DNA of 64,000 nucleotides from Corbicula japonica (Eukaryota > Mollusca > Bivalvia > Venerida > Cyrenidae). Positions 1-11,010 of the stretch are shown here, one piece after another. The stretch covers positions 3,770,303 through 3,834,302 of the forward strand of contig JAZAYU010000061.1 in the NCBI GenBank assembly GCA_038501625.1. The letters are read 5' to 3'. The position numbers and the translations under genes are program-made. The notes beneath the pieces are model-generated. The model saw only the letters and a list, made by a program, of their open reading frames with translations. It did not search any database and had not been told where the DNA came from. Position 1 is the stretch's first letter. Each line of letters begins with the position of its first letter.

Positions 1-846
1 AGCAAAGAATTAGGTCATTAGTCTAATTGAATTTTAATGAGCCTGTGGCATGATAAATAGCTATATCATTTACAATAATGGTCCTTTATTAAGTCAAGTT
101 GAACCAGATGTTATGAAAGACAACTCTGTGAAACAGTGTTAGAATGTTTCATTGATGAAATAACCAGTGTAATTGTTTATTGTTTTGCATCTGATTGTTT
201 TATTATTAATCACAATCCATATGTTAACTCTCTTCTCCATATAAACACCTTTTAGCACATGGGCTAACAGTGTAGATCCAGATTATCCGGCACATCATTC
301 TGTGCCATCCGATAAGGATTTTAACTGTTGGCTTCTTGGTAAAAAAAAACATAAACCTTAAAGCAAACAGTGCAGATCCTGATCTAATGGCATTGATGTG
401 CGGGCTGATTTGGATCTACACTATTTGCTTATGCATTAATAGGGATATATATGAAGGAAAGTGTTAAAGCCTTTTGTTTATTCTGCAATAAACTTGAGAA
501 TAAAAAGGAACTTCCTTATTTGTTGTTATATTGTTGTTGTTTTTTTAGTGTGAAGAATTTTTGTGGCCATCTGTCTGTGTTATGTGTTCGTTTCAGAGCT
601 TGAAACATGACTGGAGACAAGACTAAAAGCTATTGAATATGAGCTCTATCAGTTTCAACAAAAACTTGTCACTGGCTTATGCTTTTTGACACTGAATTCA
701 GGGTAAAATCATAATTATATTGTCCACAAACACATAACTAAGCTAACTTTACATGTGTTTCAATATGCTTACTTCAAGACTTCAGTTTACAGAAAGCATT
801 CGTGGAATAATTAACTACTGTGTTACTGTTTTTGTTGTATTTGTAG
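1..846. other. Intron 5' of the first visible exon
   Basis: This stretch holds one degenerate TTAA-MITE (about 225-466) and otherwise unstructured AT-rich sequence. A good-looking acceptor (tttcag ending at 595) is followed by early stops in all three frames and has no usable donor, so no exon is called. Confidence 0.6.
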
Positions 847-1015
847 GTTTATTCCGAGCCATTATTAACATCACAAGCTTGCAGTATACAGAAGAGATCC
901 GAGCAGCAGGACGTGACATTGCCGGACTTTCTATCACTCAGCAAATCCAGGCAGCATTACAAGCTTTACTAGATACTCTACCAGGACAGATTAGAATCAG
1001 AGTAGTCAATTTACA
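847..1015 (+). CDS. HSPG2: Perlecan exon a: N-terminal half of SEA domain
   Basis: The exon follows acceptor tttgtag and ends at donor CA|GTAAGT; it enters in phase 1 and leaves in phase 2. It encodes LFRAIINITSLQYTEEI and a helix-rich stretch (IQAALQALLDTLPGQIRIRV), matching the first strand and helices of perlecan SEA (FRA, then alternating acidic/hydrophobic helices). NIT is a possible N-glycosylation site. SEA domains are extracellular ferredoxin-like folds next to O-glycosylated or GAG-bearing segments. The split with the next exon falls before the central strands, so neither exon makes a SEA domain alone. Confidence 0.88.
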
Positions 1016-1030
1016 GTAAGTTTTAACACT

Positions 1031-1353
1031 GAACCCTTTACTCCGTATACACACATAAATTTTTACTCGTGTGCGACCAGTGTTGATCCAGATCAGCCAT
1101 CATATCCCTGCCATCTGATCAGGATCTGGACTTGCTGCTTTTTGATCAGAAATAACCTAATAAATCAAAAAGGGAACATTGCAGATCCTAATCAGATGTG
1201 AGACAAGAACTGTTTGATTTTTGGACAGAAATAACCTTATAAATCAAAAAGCAAACAGTGCAGATCCTGATCAGATGGCACAGTTGTTCCAGCTGATCTA
1301 GATCTACATTTGTCACACATGTAATATAGGTGTATCTATGGAGTAAAGGGTTA
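1031..1353. mobile_element. TTAA-MITE, diverged copy
   Basis: It begins AACCCTTTACTCC and ends GGAGTAAAGGGTTAA, with internal GATCCAGATCAG/CTGATCTAGATC arms. The central segment is partly duplicated, which makes it longer than the ~240-bp norm. Confidence 0.7.
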
Positions 1354-1457
1354 ACTTCATAACCAAAGATTTCTTCCTTATAACCCTTTAATTAAGGATA
1401 TGGTTTATATCACGTGTGACAGGTGTGGACCCAGATCAACCTGCACATCCATTATGC

Positions 1458-1586
1458 ACTAAATCTGGAGATCAGTCTCAAATCTCAAGCATCTGATTGG
1501 CTGAAATGGCGACTGGTCGCCATTTCAGCCAATCAGATGCTTGAGATTTGAGACTGGTTTCCAATCTCAGCTTTATAACCTCCAGA
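1458..1586. repeat. CCAAT palindrome, copy 1
   Basis: Hairpin arms of AGTCTCAAATCTCAAGCATC are followed by the GATTGGCTGAAATGGCGAC core and its exact complement. It sits inside remnants of a TTAA-MITE (about 1384-1455 and 1780-1885). Confidence 0.8.
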
Positions 1587-1591
1587 CCAGG

Positions 1592-1737
1592 GCCCAAGAT
1601 CATAAAACTAAGTTTTGAGATCAGTCTCAAATCTCAAGCATCTGATTGGCTGAAATGGCGACTGGTCGCCATTTCAGCCAATCAGATGCTTGAGATTTGA
1701 GACTGATCTCCAGATTTAGTTTTATGATCTTGGACCC
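1592..1737. repeat. CCAAT palindrome, copy 2
   Basis: Near-perfect inverted repeat with GCCCAAGATCATAAAACTA-type ends; it lies directly beside copy 1, so two long hairpins are adjacent. Confidence 0.85.
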
Positions 1738-1989
1738 AGATTCTACACTGTTTCCTTTTAGATTCATTACATTATTTCTTACCAAGGAGCAAACAGTGTA
1801 AATCCAGTTTAGACTGCAGTCTGGAGGTGCAGGCTGATCTGGATCTACACTGGTCAAACATGAAATATAAGCATTATCTCTAAAGGAATCTAGACCAGAC
1901 ATAGGTGCCGAGTATCCACACTTCTCAGAAATGAACAAGTTCCACTTCTTACCAAGTTTGATTGTCTTATTTAGTTCATGTTGTTGCAT

Positions 1990-3450
1990 GTGATTCCTTC
2001 ATCATAAACTATTTACAGCCAGAGAAGGCTTATCAGTTGACATCCGGACAGGTAACTCCCAAAGCCTCTTTGGCTATAAACTTCAGAAATCAGACAGTCA
2101 AGTATGAATTTGTGTAGGTGTTTGAATCAGAGAGTAAACTTGACATGCTGCTTGGCACCATTCAGTATTAAATTGTGATTTATTTTTCAAATTACATTAG
2201 CAGAAATAGTCTTACGCATGAGCTTCATATGCTGCAAAAAAATGATATCCTTCTCTGCAGTTGCTGCCAAATTACTTTCATGTTTATCTTTGCTTGTTTT
2301 GAAAACTTTTTTGTCACTATTGGGAATTCATAATGTGTTTTTTGAGATGTTAAAAGTACAGGTTTGTTGTGTTTTTTTGCTGAAAGGAAGTGATCAGTAC
2401 AAATCAAGTGAAACAATTTTAGTGCTTTGAAAACAACTCCCTTACAGTATGAAAATAAGATGAACAGATAAGTAAAGAAGTTTATGCTCAAAGTTTGTGG
2501 GTGGAAGAATCAAGTATGGGTCTTAATAAAGATGAATATTGCATTAACTGCTGCTGTCATAGGATTGAACCTGAATGTCTTATCAAGCAAGAACTGTTGT
2601 CTCATCTGTTAAGCATTTAGTGTGCTGCTTCATCAGTAGTTATAGCCGTTCTAAATATGAAAAATAGATTAAAACAGTAGACATGCTGCCGTTTTAGAAA
2701 CATAATTTTTCAGAAAAACAGGCTCTTAAAAACAGCAGCGTTTAAGTAACCAAGTAAGTGATTTGGTGCTGATTGATGGTCTTGTTCTGAGATACAGAAA
2801 GTTAAATCATATATTTAAATGTCCAGTCGTTATCAAAAGCCACTTGAACTTAACACTTTTATGAAAATAATTCAATAATTGATGTGGTATTACATCTGGA
2901 AAGATTTTTTATCATTTTCCAAAATTACTTTAAAAATGCAGATATTTGCAAATATTTATCTCAAAAGTTTTGCATAGTTTTCCATGCCTTATTTGTTAAT
3001 GAATGAAATTATAAAATGGTTTAAATGTAATTATATCTTTATGTCTCAACCAAATGCTGACAGCCGCAGGTTAAAATTTGTTTTCTTCTTTTGCTCATTC
3101 CTTTTCATCTTTTCTTCACATTTCTTTGGGGGTATTTATAAGGGTTGATTAGCAAAACTATGGTAGTAAGAAATAATGAATAAACCTGTTGCAAAATGAG
3201 AAGTTTTTGTTCACCTGTTATTGTAATTAAGATTGATATCTCTGTAGTTACATCATGCTACCAGTATTATATATCTTCATGTTTTTCTCTTGCTGAGGAA
3301 TGTACACCCAGTGAAAAACAAGGATAATATATTCCCAGAAAAACAAGGTTATAATTATGTACATGTCCAGTGAGTATTTTGTCTTATAGAGCTGTCCACC
3401 TGAAAAGGTGTGATAGACAGAAATGTGTGATGGGCTTGGTCAATGGGGCT
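1990..3450. other. Intronic sequence, nothing recognised
   Basis: AT-rich sequence without a supportable exon or a recognised repeat. The open frames of 70-88 codons on both strands near 2220-2490 overlap one another and show no domain or splice context. Confidence 0.5.
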
Positions 3451-3458
3451 CAGGAAAT

Positions 3459-3701
3459 AGTGGAGACCAGTCTCAAATCTCAAGCTTGCCACTGTGATCA
3501 GTTCTGAGACTGTCTGCACTGAATGTCAGCCAATTGGTTCCCAAGATCTGATACACTGGGCCCATTATTATGAAACTAAACAAGTTTCCATTTCAGCCAA
3601 TCAGATGCTTGAGAATTGAGACTGGTTGCCATTTCAGCCAACCAGATCCTTGAGATTTGGGACAGGTCTCCAATCTCAGTTTTTATGATCTTGGGCCCTT
3701 G
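3459..3701. repeat. CCAAT palindrome relics (two damaged copies)
   Basis: A left-arm fragment at about 3459-3495 is followed by a rearranged copy in which the right arm CATTTCAGCCAATCAGATG occurs twice in direct orientation, ending in GATCTTGGGCCC. Confidence 0.65.
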
Positions 3702-4424
3702 TCCTAGTTCCTAGTTATGAGAACTTTAGACTAGATGTCACAAGCATGATACTTTTGTAGGACATACATAAATACAATCCTGAACACATATGACATTGTA
3801 ATAAGTAATGTTTTGTTTGGTTAAAACAGAAACATTGTGTCCATTGTTTAACAAATTAAAGTACATGTAATACTTACACTAGATAGATGAAGGACTGGCC
3901 AGGTTTTAAAATCCTGAAATATCATACAGCTACTTGTATTTAAGGCTTAATTGAAAACAGGATTTTCAGGGTTTGTACCCTTCAGTTTTGACCTGCCCAG
4001 TTGCAAACATTAATTTGAACCACTTTACAGACAGTGCTTGAATATTCTGTGAGCTGGCAGAAATTCTGCTATGCTAACAATACTGTAGTCTTAAGAATTC
4101 TGGAGACATCTTGTAAATATTTATTTTGTCTTATGTAACTGATAAATTAAGATGGAAGTGTATTATATTGCTGCAGAATGCACCCTGCAGCTGCGTATTC
4201 CTGTTCTTGGAAATTCAACATGTACTAATTTACTGTCTATTGGTTAACACAAAGTTAACTTCCGTTTTATCCTGGGTTTTCAGATGCTTAGTAAGCAAAA
4301 TGGATTACCAGTCCGACCTTGGTTTAATTCACTTAAAATCATATTATGTCGCTAGTAATCTATTTATATTCATTCTCTCAGAATTAATTTAAGATAAGCC
4401 TGTCACATTCTATAAACTAGAAAT

Positions 4425-5610
4425 GTGTCCATAGGACACGGATGCCCCCTATGTATCGTTTTCAGACACTCAAGTGCAATGATGGGAATAATAGCATTTC
4501 AAAGACAGTGATGTGCGAGTAATTATAAGAATATGCATAAACTTGAAGATCAAGTAAATTATTTGTATTTGTGGCACTGTTGTCTGCTCATTACAGAAAT
4601 GTCTGTGAAGAAGTTGGTGGTAATGCAATGAAAATATTTAAAAAAAAACAACATATATACATGTTTGTATTTTGCAAAGCTTTTGTTTCCCCTTCAAAAC
4701 AATAACATTTTTAAGCATTAAGTTATCATTTTCTATTAAAGGCAAGTGTTTCAAAAACTAGCGGTAAGGTAAGGTATTAATAATCATTCTATACCATTGT
4801 ACCACATTGCAATCAACGCAAGTAGAATCCCTAATAATAAGACCATTCCACTATTAAGACGACTTTTTAAAGAAGGGGTACTGGTGTTTTTAGCAGGATT
4901 CAACAGCATACCCATATTATTGCTCACTAACATACCCATATTATTGTTCACAATTATGTACTTTTTAAGGAACTTCAGGCATGGGTATTGTACTTGACAC
5001 ACCGCCTTGTCATAGTGAACATTTGTGCCAAGTTATTTTGAAATCCCTTCATTCATAAAGAAGTTATAGCCCGAACAAGTAAATTCAGGTTTAAGTAACT
5101 CTGACCTTGACCATGGACTTACAGGCATGGGTATTGTACGCAACACACCGCCTTGTCATGGTGAACATTTGTGCCAAGTTATTTTGAAAACCCTCCAATC
5201 AAAACAAAGTTATAGCCTGGACAAGAACATTCTATTTTTAGTAACAGTGACCTTGACCTTGGACCTACAGGCATGGACATGGTACACGACACACCCCCTT
5301 GTCATGGTGAACATTTCTGCCAAGTTATTTTTAAATTACTCTATTCCTAACGTAGTTACAACCCAGACAAGGAATTTCTATTTTTAGTAACAGTGACCTT
5401 TACCTTTGACATACAGGCTTGGGTATTGTACGCGACACACTGTCTTGATATGGTGAACATTTATACCAAGTTATTTTAAAATCCAATAAGAAATAACATA
5501 GTTACAGAGCAGACACGATTTTCAAACAAACACACACACACACTGACACACACACACACGGACAGGGTGAACACTATATGCCCTTCCGCCGTTTCATGGC
5601 GGGGGCATAA
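4425..5610. mobile_element. Pearl/Helentron-like element with 146-bp tandem core
   Basis: Four direct repeats start at about 4976, 5122, 5268 and 5414, each 146 bp apart and opening CAGGCATGGGTATTGTAC. They share TGGTGAACATTTGTGCCAAG and GTGACCTTGACCTTGGAC. The array ends in an AC-rich microsatellite (about 5528-5565) and CATGGCGGGGGCATAA; a related CACGGATGCCCCC lies on the left near 4438. Tandem core plus microsatellite plus short termini is the layout of bivalve pearl elements; no coding capacity is seen. Confidence 0.6.
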
Positions 5611-5796
5611 CAATTAAAATAAGCTAATGAACGAAAAACAAGATATCCATTAACGATGGCATATTTTGTCCCTAATTGATTCCAGTACTTGCCTCACAGC
5701 CCGAATAGCAGAAACAAAGTAACTTAATGTAAAAGGACACTGGTAGGAACTTGAACTTAATGACCTATCTACATCATAACCTCTTAGCCACAACTT

Positions 5797-5880
5797 CCCC
5801 CCCCAACTGCAGAAAGCACCTCCCCCACTGCAGAAAGCCCCTCCCCCCTTCAGATAGCCTTTCCCCCAGCTGCAGAGTAC
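5797..5880. repeat. Short C-rich tandem repeat
   Basis: About three and a half imperfect ~22-bp units of C-runs followed by CTGCAGAAAG. Confidence 0.6.
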
Positions 5881-6251
5881 TGAGGTCAGAACTGTTGAAG
5901 AACTCTGTTCTTCCCTTACTAACCACAGTATCACGACAAAGTACAAAAGTTGTTCAAATTTATAATTTCTGTTTTCTCATGCGGTGAAACATGCTGAAAG
6001 CAGTATACTTGTTGTGGAATTTTATAAATATTACTTGAAAAAAAAAGACATTTATTACTGACTTTACCGAGTTTTATGTAAAAACATTAATATTTTAACA
6101 CCCCCTCAAGTAGTTGTGCAATCTACTTTAAGTTTCCCAGAAATTAATAGTATTTTCATATAAATATGTGAGGATACCAAGAACAAATATATATTGTTGT
6201 ACTTTTAGTAATGCTAAAGGTTAATGTTTTTATTTTTGTGTTTGTTCACAG

Positions 6252-6403
6252 ACCTGGTTCCTTGATGGTAACATTTGACATTGACACAGATGGTCAGCAG
6301 ACTGAAGAACAGATTCTTAAATTGCTGAAAGATGCCTTAAACCGAGGAGCTGTAGGGAGCTATAGAGTCAGCCAGGATGGCTTTGACTTCCGTAGAGTTA
6401 GAG
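6252..6403 (+). CDS. HSPG2: Perlecan exon b: C-terminal half of SEA domain
   Basis: Acceptor tttgttcacag; phase 2 in, phase 1 out. It continues the previous exon as Q-PGSLMVTFDIDTDGQQ and ends GSYRVSQDGFDFRRVR. The final strand corresponds to the SVASYV..GFQFRRLG strand that closes the SEA domain of vertebrate perlecan, the strongest early clue to gene identity. I chose the donor at 6404 (AGAG|GTCTGC). An upstream GT at 6392 keeps the same phase but would remove the RRVR end. Confidence 0.86.
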
Positions 6404-6607
6404 GTCTGCAATCGTTTTGTTTTTTTTAAATTAGGAATTTTATAGCTTGTAATAATAATAATAACATTTCATGTAATGACAGTTTTTGTTGGGTTTGGTT
6501 GATGAATATTGTTAAAGTTACATGAATGATTAGATGAGGGATTAATGTTTACATAAAGAATGAACACATGATTAATGGTACCGACAGCCTGCTGCACGGG
6601 ATGATTT

Positions 6608-7050
6608 AGAGGATATTTGTTTTTACCAGTGTAAGATAGAAATATATTTCACCAAGTGAGCTCCAGAATTTGTATTTTCATGAGTGGCGATCGATGCAAC
6701 GAGTATCGCCACGAGTGAAAATACATAATTCCGGATTTCATGAGTTAAATATATTTTTATCTTTCACTGGTTAAAAACAAATTTTCTTTTATTTAATGCT
6801 TTAAGTGCAAAATTTGCGTGAATTTGACAGAAAAGCTGCAAGAAATGGCGCAAAACCGCTTGTTTATGACGTGAAGTCATGACGTCAAATATCCAAATTT
6901 GAGTCTGTTTTCTAACGTTCTCATTTGGTATGTTATGTGCGTTTGGGTACCAACGTGAAAAAAATCAGTGAAAATAAAAATGATATTCCACTGTTTGAAA
7001 ACAGTGAAATACCACTTTTATTTCACCAGGAAAATTCTATAATTCACTGA
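6608..7050. repeat. Foldback element of a third family
   Basis: ATATTTGTTTTTACCAGTG near 6612 faces CACTGGTTAAAAACAAAT near 6765, with inner arms around TGAGTGGCGATCGATGCAAC and ACGAGTATCGCCACGAGTG. A related copy lies at 35852-36025. Confidence 0.55.
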
Positions 7051-7283
7051 AAAGCATAAAATAAAAAGGCTGAATGGCTGGAGATTCCTACTTAATCTCA
7101 TCATGCACAGCTTACAATGGCAACAGTGGTTTGGAAAAAGAACGTAGCTTGTAGTTACACTATTTCAAAGTCTGTGACCAAACAACAGCTGAAGACAGGA
7201 ACAGGATTGAAATGACCAAAGACTGGTTCACAGTTGTGATGACCTAAGACTGTTACATATATATTATGATTAGACACCAGTAC

Positions 7284-8040
7284 GCAAGTGTAATGACAAA
7301 GGACTTGTGTACAAGTGTAATAACCAAGGAATAGTATGCAAGTGTAATGACAAAGGACTTGTAAACAAGTGTAATAACCAAGGACTAGTATGCAAGTGTA
7401 ATGACCAAGGGCAAGTACACAAGTGTAGTGACCAAAGACTAGTACACAAGTGTAATGACCAAGGGCAAGTACACAAGTGTAGTGACCAAAGACTAGTACA
7501 CAATTGTAATGACCAAGGGCAAGTACACATGTGTAATGATCATGCACTAGTACACAACTATAATGTCCAAGGACAAGTACAGAAGTGTAATGACCAAGGA
7601 CTAGTATTCAAGTTTAATAACCAAGGACTAGTACTCAAGTGTAGTGACCAAAGACTAGTACACAAGTGTAATGAATAAGGACAAGTACACAGTTGTAATG
7701 ACCAAGGACTAGTACACAAGTGTAATGACCAAGGACTAGTACACAAGTGTAATGACCAAGGACAAGTACACAAGTGCAGTGACCAAAGACTAGTATACAA
7801 GTGTAAAGTACACAATTGTAGTGACCAAAGACTAGTACACAATTGAAATGACCAAGGGCAAGTACACAAGTGTAATGACCATGTACTAGTACACAAATAT
7901 AATGTCCAAGGACAAGTACACAAGTGTAATGACCAAGGACTAGTATGCAAGTATAATTACCAAGGATTATTACGCAGGTGTAATGACCAAGGACTAGTAT
8001 GAAAGAGTAATTACCAATGACTAGTATGAAAGTGTTGACA
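7284..8040. repeat. 27-bp minisatellite (about 28 units)
   Basis: The unit is close to AAGTGTAATGACCAAGGAC plus TAGTACAC. Because 27 is a multiple of three, long frames stay open on both strands (nine-residue repeats such as KCNDQGLVH), but there is no start context, splice link or non-repeat flank, so these are not genes. Confidence 0.9.
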
Positions 8041-8330
8041 AATATCTAAGTGTAATGACCATGGCCAGTTCATCAGTGTCATGTCTAAAGATTATACTTA
8101 GGAATCTTAACCTCCAAATACCAGTTTACTTTTTCCTCCAGTATAAAATTTAGAGAATTTGAAAAACAATAATGATACTGCCTATCACTTACATTCATTG
8201 GATTCATTTTCATTAAAATTGTAATTGTATCCAATCTTTGTTGGTCTTTGACCGTTGATGAAAGATTAGTTTCTCTAAATTTAAAGCAGCACTTAAACTT
8301 TCCTTAGAAATAGTCTTGATTTTTTTCTGT

Positions 8331-8606
8331 TTAACCCTTTCCTTCATAATACATCTTTATTGCGTGGGCGAACAGTTTAGATCCGGATCAGATGGCACAG
8401 ATGTGCCAGCTGTGCCATGACCAAGGTTGTGACATCCGTGCCATCTGATCAGGATATAAACTGTTTGCTTTTTGATTTGTGAGGTTATTTCTGACCAAAA
8501 TGCGACCAGTGCAGATCCTGATCAGATGGCACGGATGTGCCGGCTGATCTGGATCTACACTGGTCGCACATGCGTAAAAATGCGTATATATGGAGGAAAG
8601 GGTTAA
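8331..8606 (-). mobile_element. TTAA-MITE, full-length with internal insertion
   Basis: TTAACCCTTTCCTTCATA and TATGGAGGAAAGGGTTAA ends; a duplicated GCCAGCTGTGCCATGACC segment lies near 8404. Confidence 0.85.
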
Positions 8607-9061
8607 TAAAAATTATAGTTCTTTTTTGAAATGAAACAGAAATTCATGTATTATTTTGTTTCATATGAGAAAGAAATGGATGCAAATTTGTCTCAGTGGA
8701 CCTACCAGTATTTTTTGTGCTATTTTATCACAAAAATATGTAATGCAACTTGGCTAAATGAGGCTTATGGCCTATATGACCAGAGTAGGACTAGATTGGG
8801 GTGCCCACCCATGCAGTCTGATCAGGGTCTACACTTTTTTTCATTTGGTCAGGAAAGCAGTCTTAACCCTTTACTCTGTGTACATTTTGTTTTTTGCATA
8901 GGCAAACAGTGAAGATCCTGATCAGCTGGCACATTCATGCCATCTGATCAGGATCTGCACTGTTTGATTTTGATTCATCAGGTTATTTCTGACCAAAAAG
9001 TGAACAATTTAGATCCTGGTCAGATGGCACTGATGTGGTAGCTGATCTGGATCTACACTGT

Positions 9062-9888
9062 CACTAGCGGATCCAGGGGGGGGCGCACCCGGCGCACGCC
9101 CCCCCTAAAATTCCCTGAGCTTACATGTTCTTTGGTATGGAAACAATAAAATATACTATATTTTCCTATTTTTTCTTCGCTCGCTTCGCTCGCGTATCTT
9201 TATACAACATTGCCTTTTGAGATGTACTCGTACACAACACAGAGTGCACGCAATTTAAACGTTCCCGCCTTCCCTTACTGTAATAATTCGGCACTATATA
9301 ACATGATCATGTTGATGCGCCGTAAAACCCATACAAACAAACACATCATTCAGTCAATTAATTTCCTTTGGGTACATTTATACGACAACAAATATGGCTG
9401 CGCCGTCAAGTCCCAAACGCCCCAAGAAACAGAAGAGTTTGCACAGTTTCTTTAGCAACAAAGAAGAAGAAGGAGTACCATGGGCCAGAGCCGGTTCAAC
9501 GCTCTCATGCTACTCTTCATTCATAGGGACATAAAATTGGATATTGAGGAAATTGTGAACATCTACGCCAGGAAATATCCTAGGCGCATGCTACTGATAG
9601 ATCCATTGTGCGAATAGATACACATAGATAGCTATGCACTTAGAATATGTTGAATAGTAAAAGTATCTGAACATGGGTTCACAATTATACATGTATCTTC
9701 CCTCGTTTTTCCCGCTTAACGAAAATATACAAATTATATAAGCCACTTAGTCGTCCTAATAGAAACCTCGTTATTAGATATTAGAACTATGGGTAACGTA
9801 TACCCCTGGATCTGCTAGTGCAACCTTTAGAGTGATTAAAAGTTACGCCCCCCCTAACCCAAAATCCTGGATCCGCCCCTGACTGTTC
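9062..9888 (+). mobile_element. Deleted hAT-like DNA transposon
   Basis: The ends are inverted: CACTAGCGGATCCAGG on the left, CCTGGATCCGCCCCTG on the right (CAGGGGCGGATCCAGG read inward), followed on each side by runs of G or C. It carries 5' leader sequence with CGCTCGCTTCGCTCGCG and the fused ends of a transposase gene. It is inserted in a TTAA-MITE, so it is younger than that copy. Confidence 0.7.
9394..9617 (+). pseudogene. hAT transposase remnant (N-terminus joined to C-terminus)
   Basis: An ATG at 9394 opens MAAPSSPKRPKKQKSLHSFF followed by an acidic stretch, like the basic, SFF-bearing N-terminus of hAT-family transposases. From about 9483, in a different frame, GQSRFNALMLLFIHRDI and DIEEIVNIYARKYPRRMLL run to a stop at 9617; this resembles the conserved C-terminal dimerisation end of hAT transposases (sequence -IHRDI...D.IVN.FA...PRR..L). 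The catalytic core is missing and the parts are out of frame, so the copy is inactive. The internal deletion junction is near 9475-9485. Assignment rests on remembered family motifs and was not searched. Confidence 0.65.
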
Positions 9889-9956
9889 ACTAGTGCCATA
9901 TAAAACGCATATATAATTATATGAAGTTAAGTGTCTTACAATTTAGATCATTTCAG

Positions 9957-10103
9957 TGCCCAAGATCATAAAACTAAGTTTTGAGATCAGTCTCAAATCT
10001 CAAGGATCTGATTGGCTGAAATGGCGACTGGTCGCCATTTCAGCCAATCAGATGCTTGAGATTTGAGACTGATCTCCAGATTTAGTTTTATGATCTTGGG
10101 CAC
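9957..10103. repeat. CCAAT palindrome, 50 nt upstream of exon c
   Basis: GCCCAAGATCATAAAACTA ends and ACTGGTCGCCATTTCAGCC core; the right end lies 50 nt before the exon start, so the branch region is squeezed between hairpin and acceptor. Confidence 0.85.
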
Positions 10104-10153
10104 TGGTCATGGTGCATCTGACAAAGGCAAGTTTGTTGTTTTTTATATTTCAG

Positions 10154-10666
10154 ATATATACACATGTGCTCCACGTGTTGGTCCCGTTCCACGATCTCTA
10201 CCCTCACCATTTCCAGATAATTATGCATATTTAATAGTAAACAATGCTTTCCCGTGCAACGGTTTTGTAACTGCATGGAATTTCCAAAGAGCATTTCCCG
10301 GTGAAACAGTTTATATCGGTGTATTCAGACAAACCTCAGATACCGAATTTGTTCTTGTTGATGCTACTGAAATTCCAAGGTTACAAGAAAAAAGTTTTAA
10401 ATTACAAAGACCAATTTTAGTACAGAAGGGTGATTTCATTGGAGTTTTTAACCGTGAGACTGATCGTGGAGGAAATATTGCTTTTGCTACGGAAGCTTCT
10501 GTCGGCGCAGATATTCAGGAATATGAGCTTTACCAGGGCTACCGAGTAAGGATGTATGCAAGGGATGTTCTGTCCGGTGCACCATTCCAGATCAGTGACT
10601 TTGATAACACAGAAACACGAGTGATGTTCGCTGTCCAGGCTGACATGAGCTATGTAAATGTTCCAG
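10154..10666 (+). CDS. HSPG2: Perlecan exon c: ~170-residue unknown beta-rich two-cysteine domain
   Basis: Acceptor ttttatatttcag, donor CCAG|GTAAAC, phase 1 on both sides, 513 nt. The product begins IYTCAPRVGPVPRSLPSPFP and contains FPCNGFVTAWNFQRAFPGET, VYIGVFRQTSDTEFVLVD, PILVQKGDFIGVFNRETD and YELYQGYRVRMYARD. Only two cysteines (CAPR and PCNG) and an alternating hydrophobic pattern suggest a jelly-roll or beta-sandwich secreted domain. In vertebrate perlecan the first LDLa follows SEA directly, so this is an extra domain. I do not recognise its family. The intron after it holds decayed copies of this exon's own 3' end. Confidence 0.85.
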
Positions 10667-11010
10667 GTAAACAGCCATTCTCCCACATGAGCTATGTTTA
10701 TGTTGACATGAGCTATGTATGTTAATGCTATCAGTACAGGCCAACAAGTGTGTTAATGTTAGTGCAAACAAAAAGCTTTGTTAACATTGCTGTAGAGGCC
10801 ACTATAGGTTGGGTTAACTTTTACTGTACAAGCCAACTGTATGTTTCACTGTACCTGTGTTGCTGTATGGCTGGTCTACTACTGTGACCAACAGGCAAAC
10901 ATGAGCTATGTTAATGTTTGCTGGGCAGGCAAACATCAGCTATGCTTATGTTTGCTGTACAGACAAAATGAGCTGTGTTTATGTTTGTTGTACAAACCAA
11001 CATGAACTGT
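10641..11010. repeat. Degenerate minisatellite overlapping and following the exon c donor
   Basis: The exon tail GACATGAGCTATGTAAATGT recurs downstream as CACATGAGCTATGTTTATG, GACATGAGCTATGTATGTTA, AACATGAGCTATGTTAATG, AACATCAGCTATGCTTATG and AAAATGAGCTGTGTTTATG, at uneven spacing and often followed by TTGCTG plus CAG. This suggests expansion from the exon-intron boundary. Confidence 0.65.
10863..10895 (+). other. Shard of LDLa-1 exon inside the preceding intron
   Basis: Positions 10869-10895 equal positions 11549-11575 of the next exon over 27 consecutive bases (spanning GTCTACTACTGTGACCAACA). The match extends left with one 2-nt gap to about 33 bases. It has no splice sites of its own and is not coding. 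Confidence 0.8.

Larger units (their letters stand above)
8863..9935 (-). mobile_element. TTAA-MITE split by a hAT-like element
   Basis: The left part (8863-9061) ends in GGATCTACACTGT. The right part (ACTGTTCACTAGTGCCATA) resumes after the 9062-9888 insertion. The flanking ACTGT occurs on both sides, consistent with a short target duplication. Confidence 0.65.

Noticed and set aside
596..720. Exon after the strong acceptor tttcag at 595
   Set aside because: Stops arise early in all three frames and no donor is present; the phase 1 frame stops within five codons.
7155..7950. Long open frames of 86-130 codons on both strands
   Set aside because: They are frames of the 27-bp minisatellite; no unique sequence, splice link or start context.
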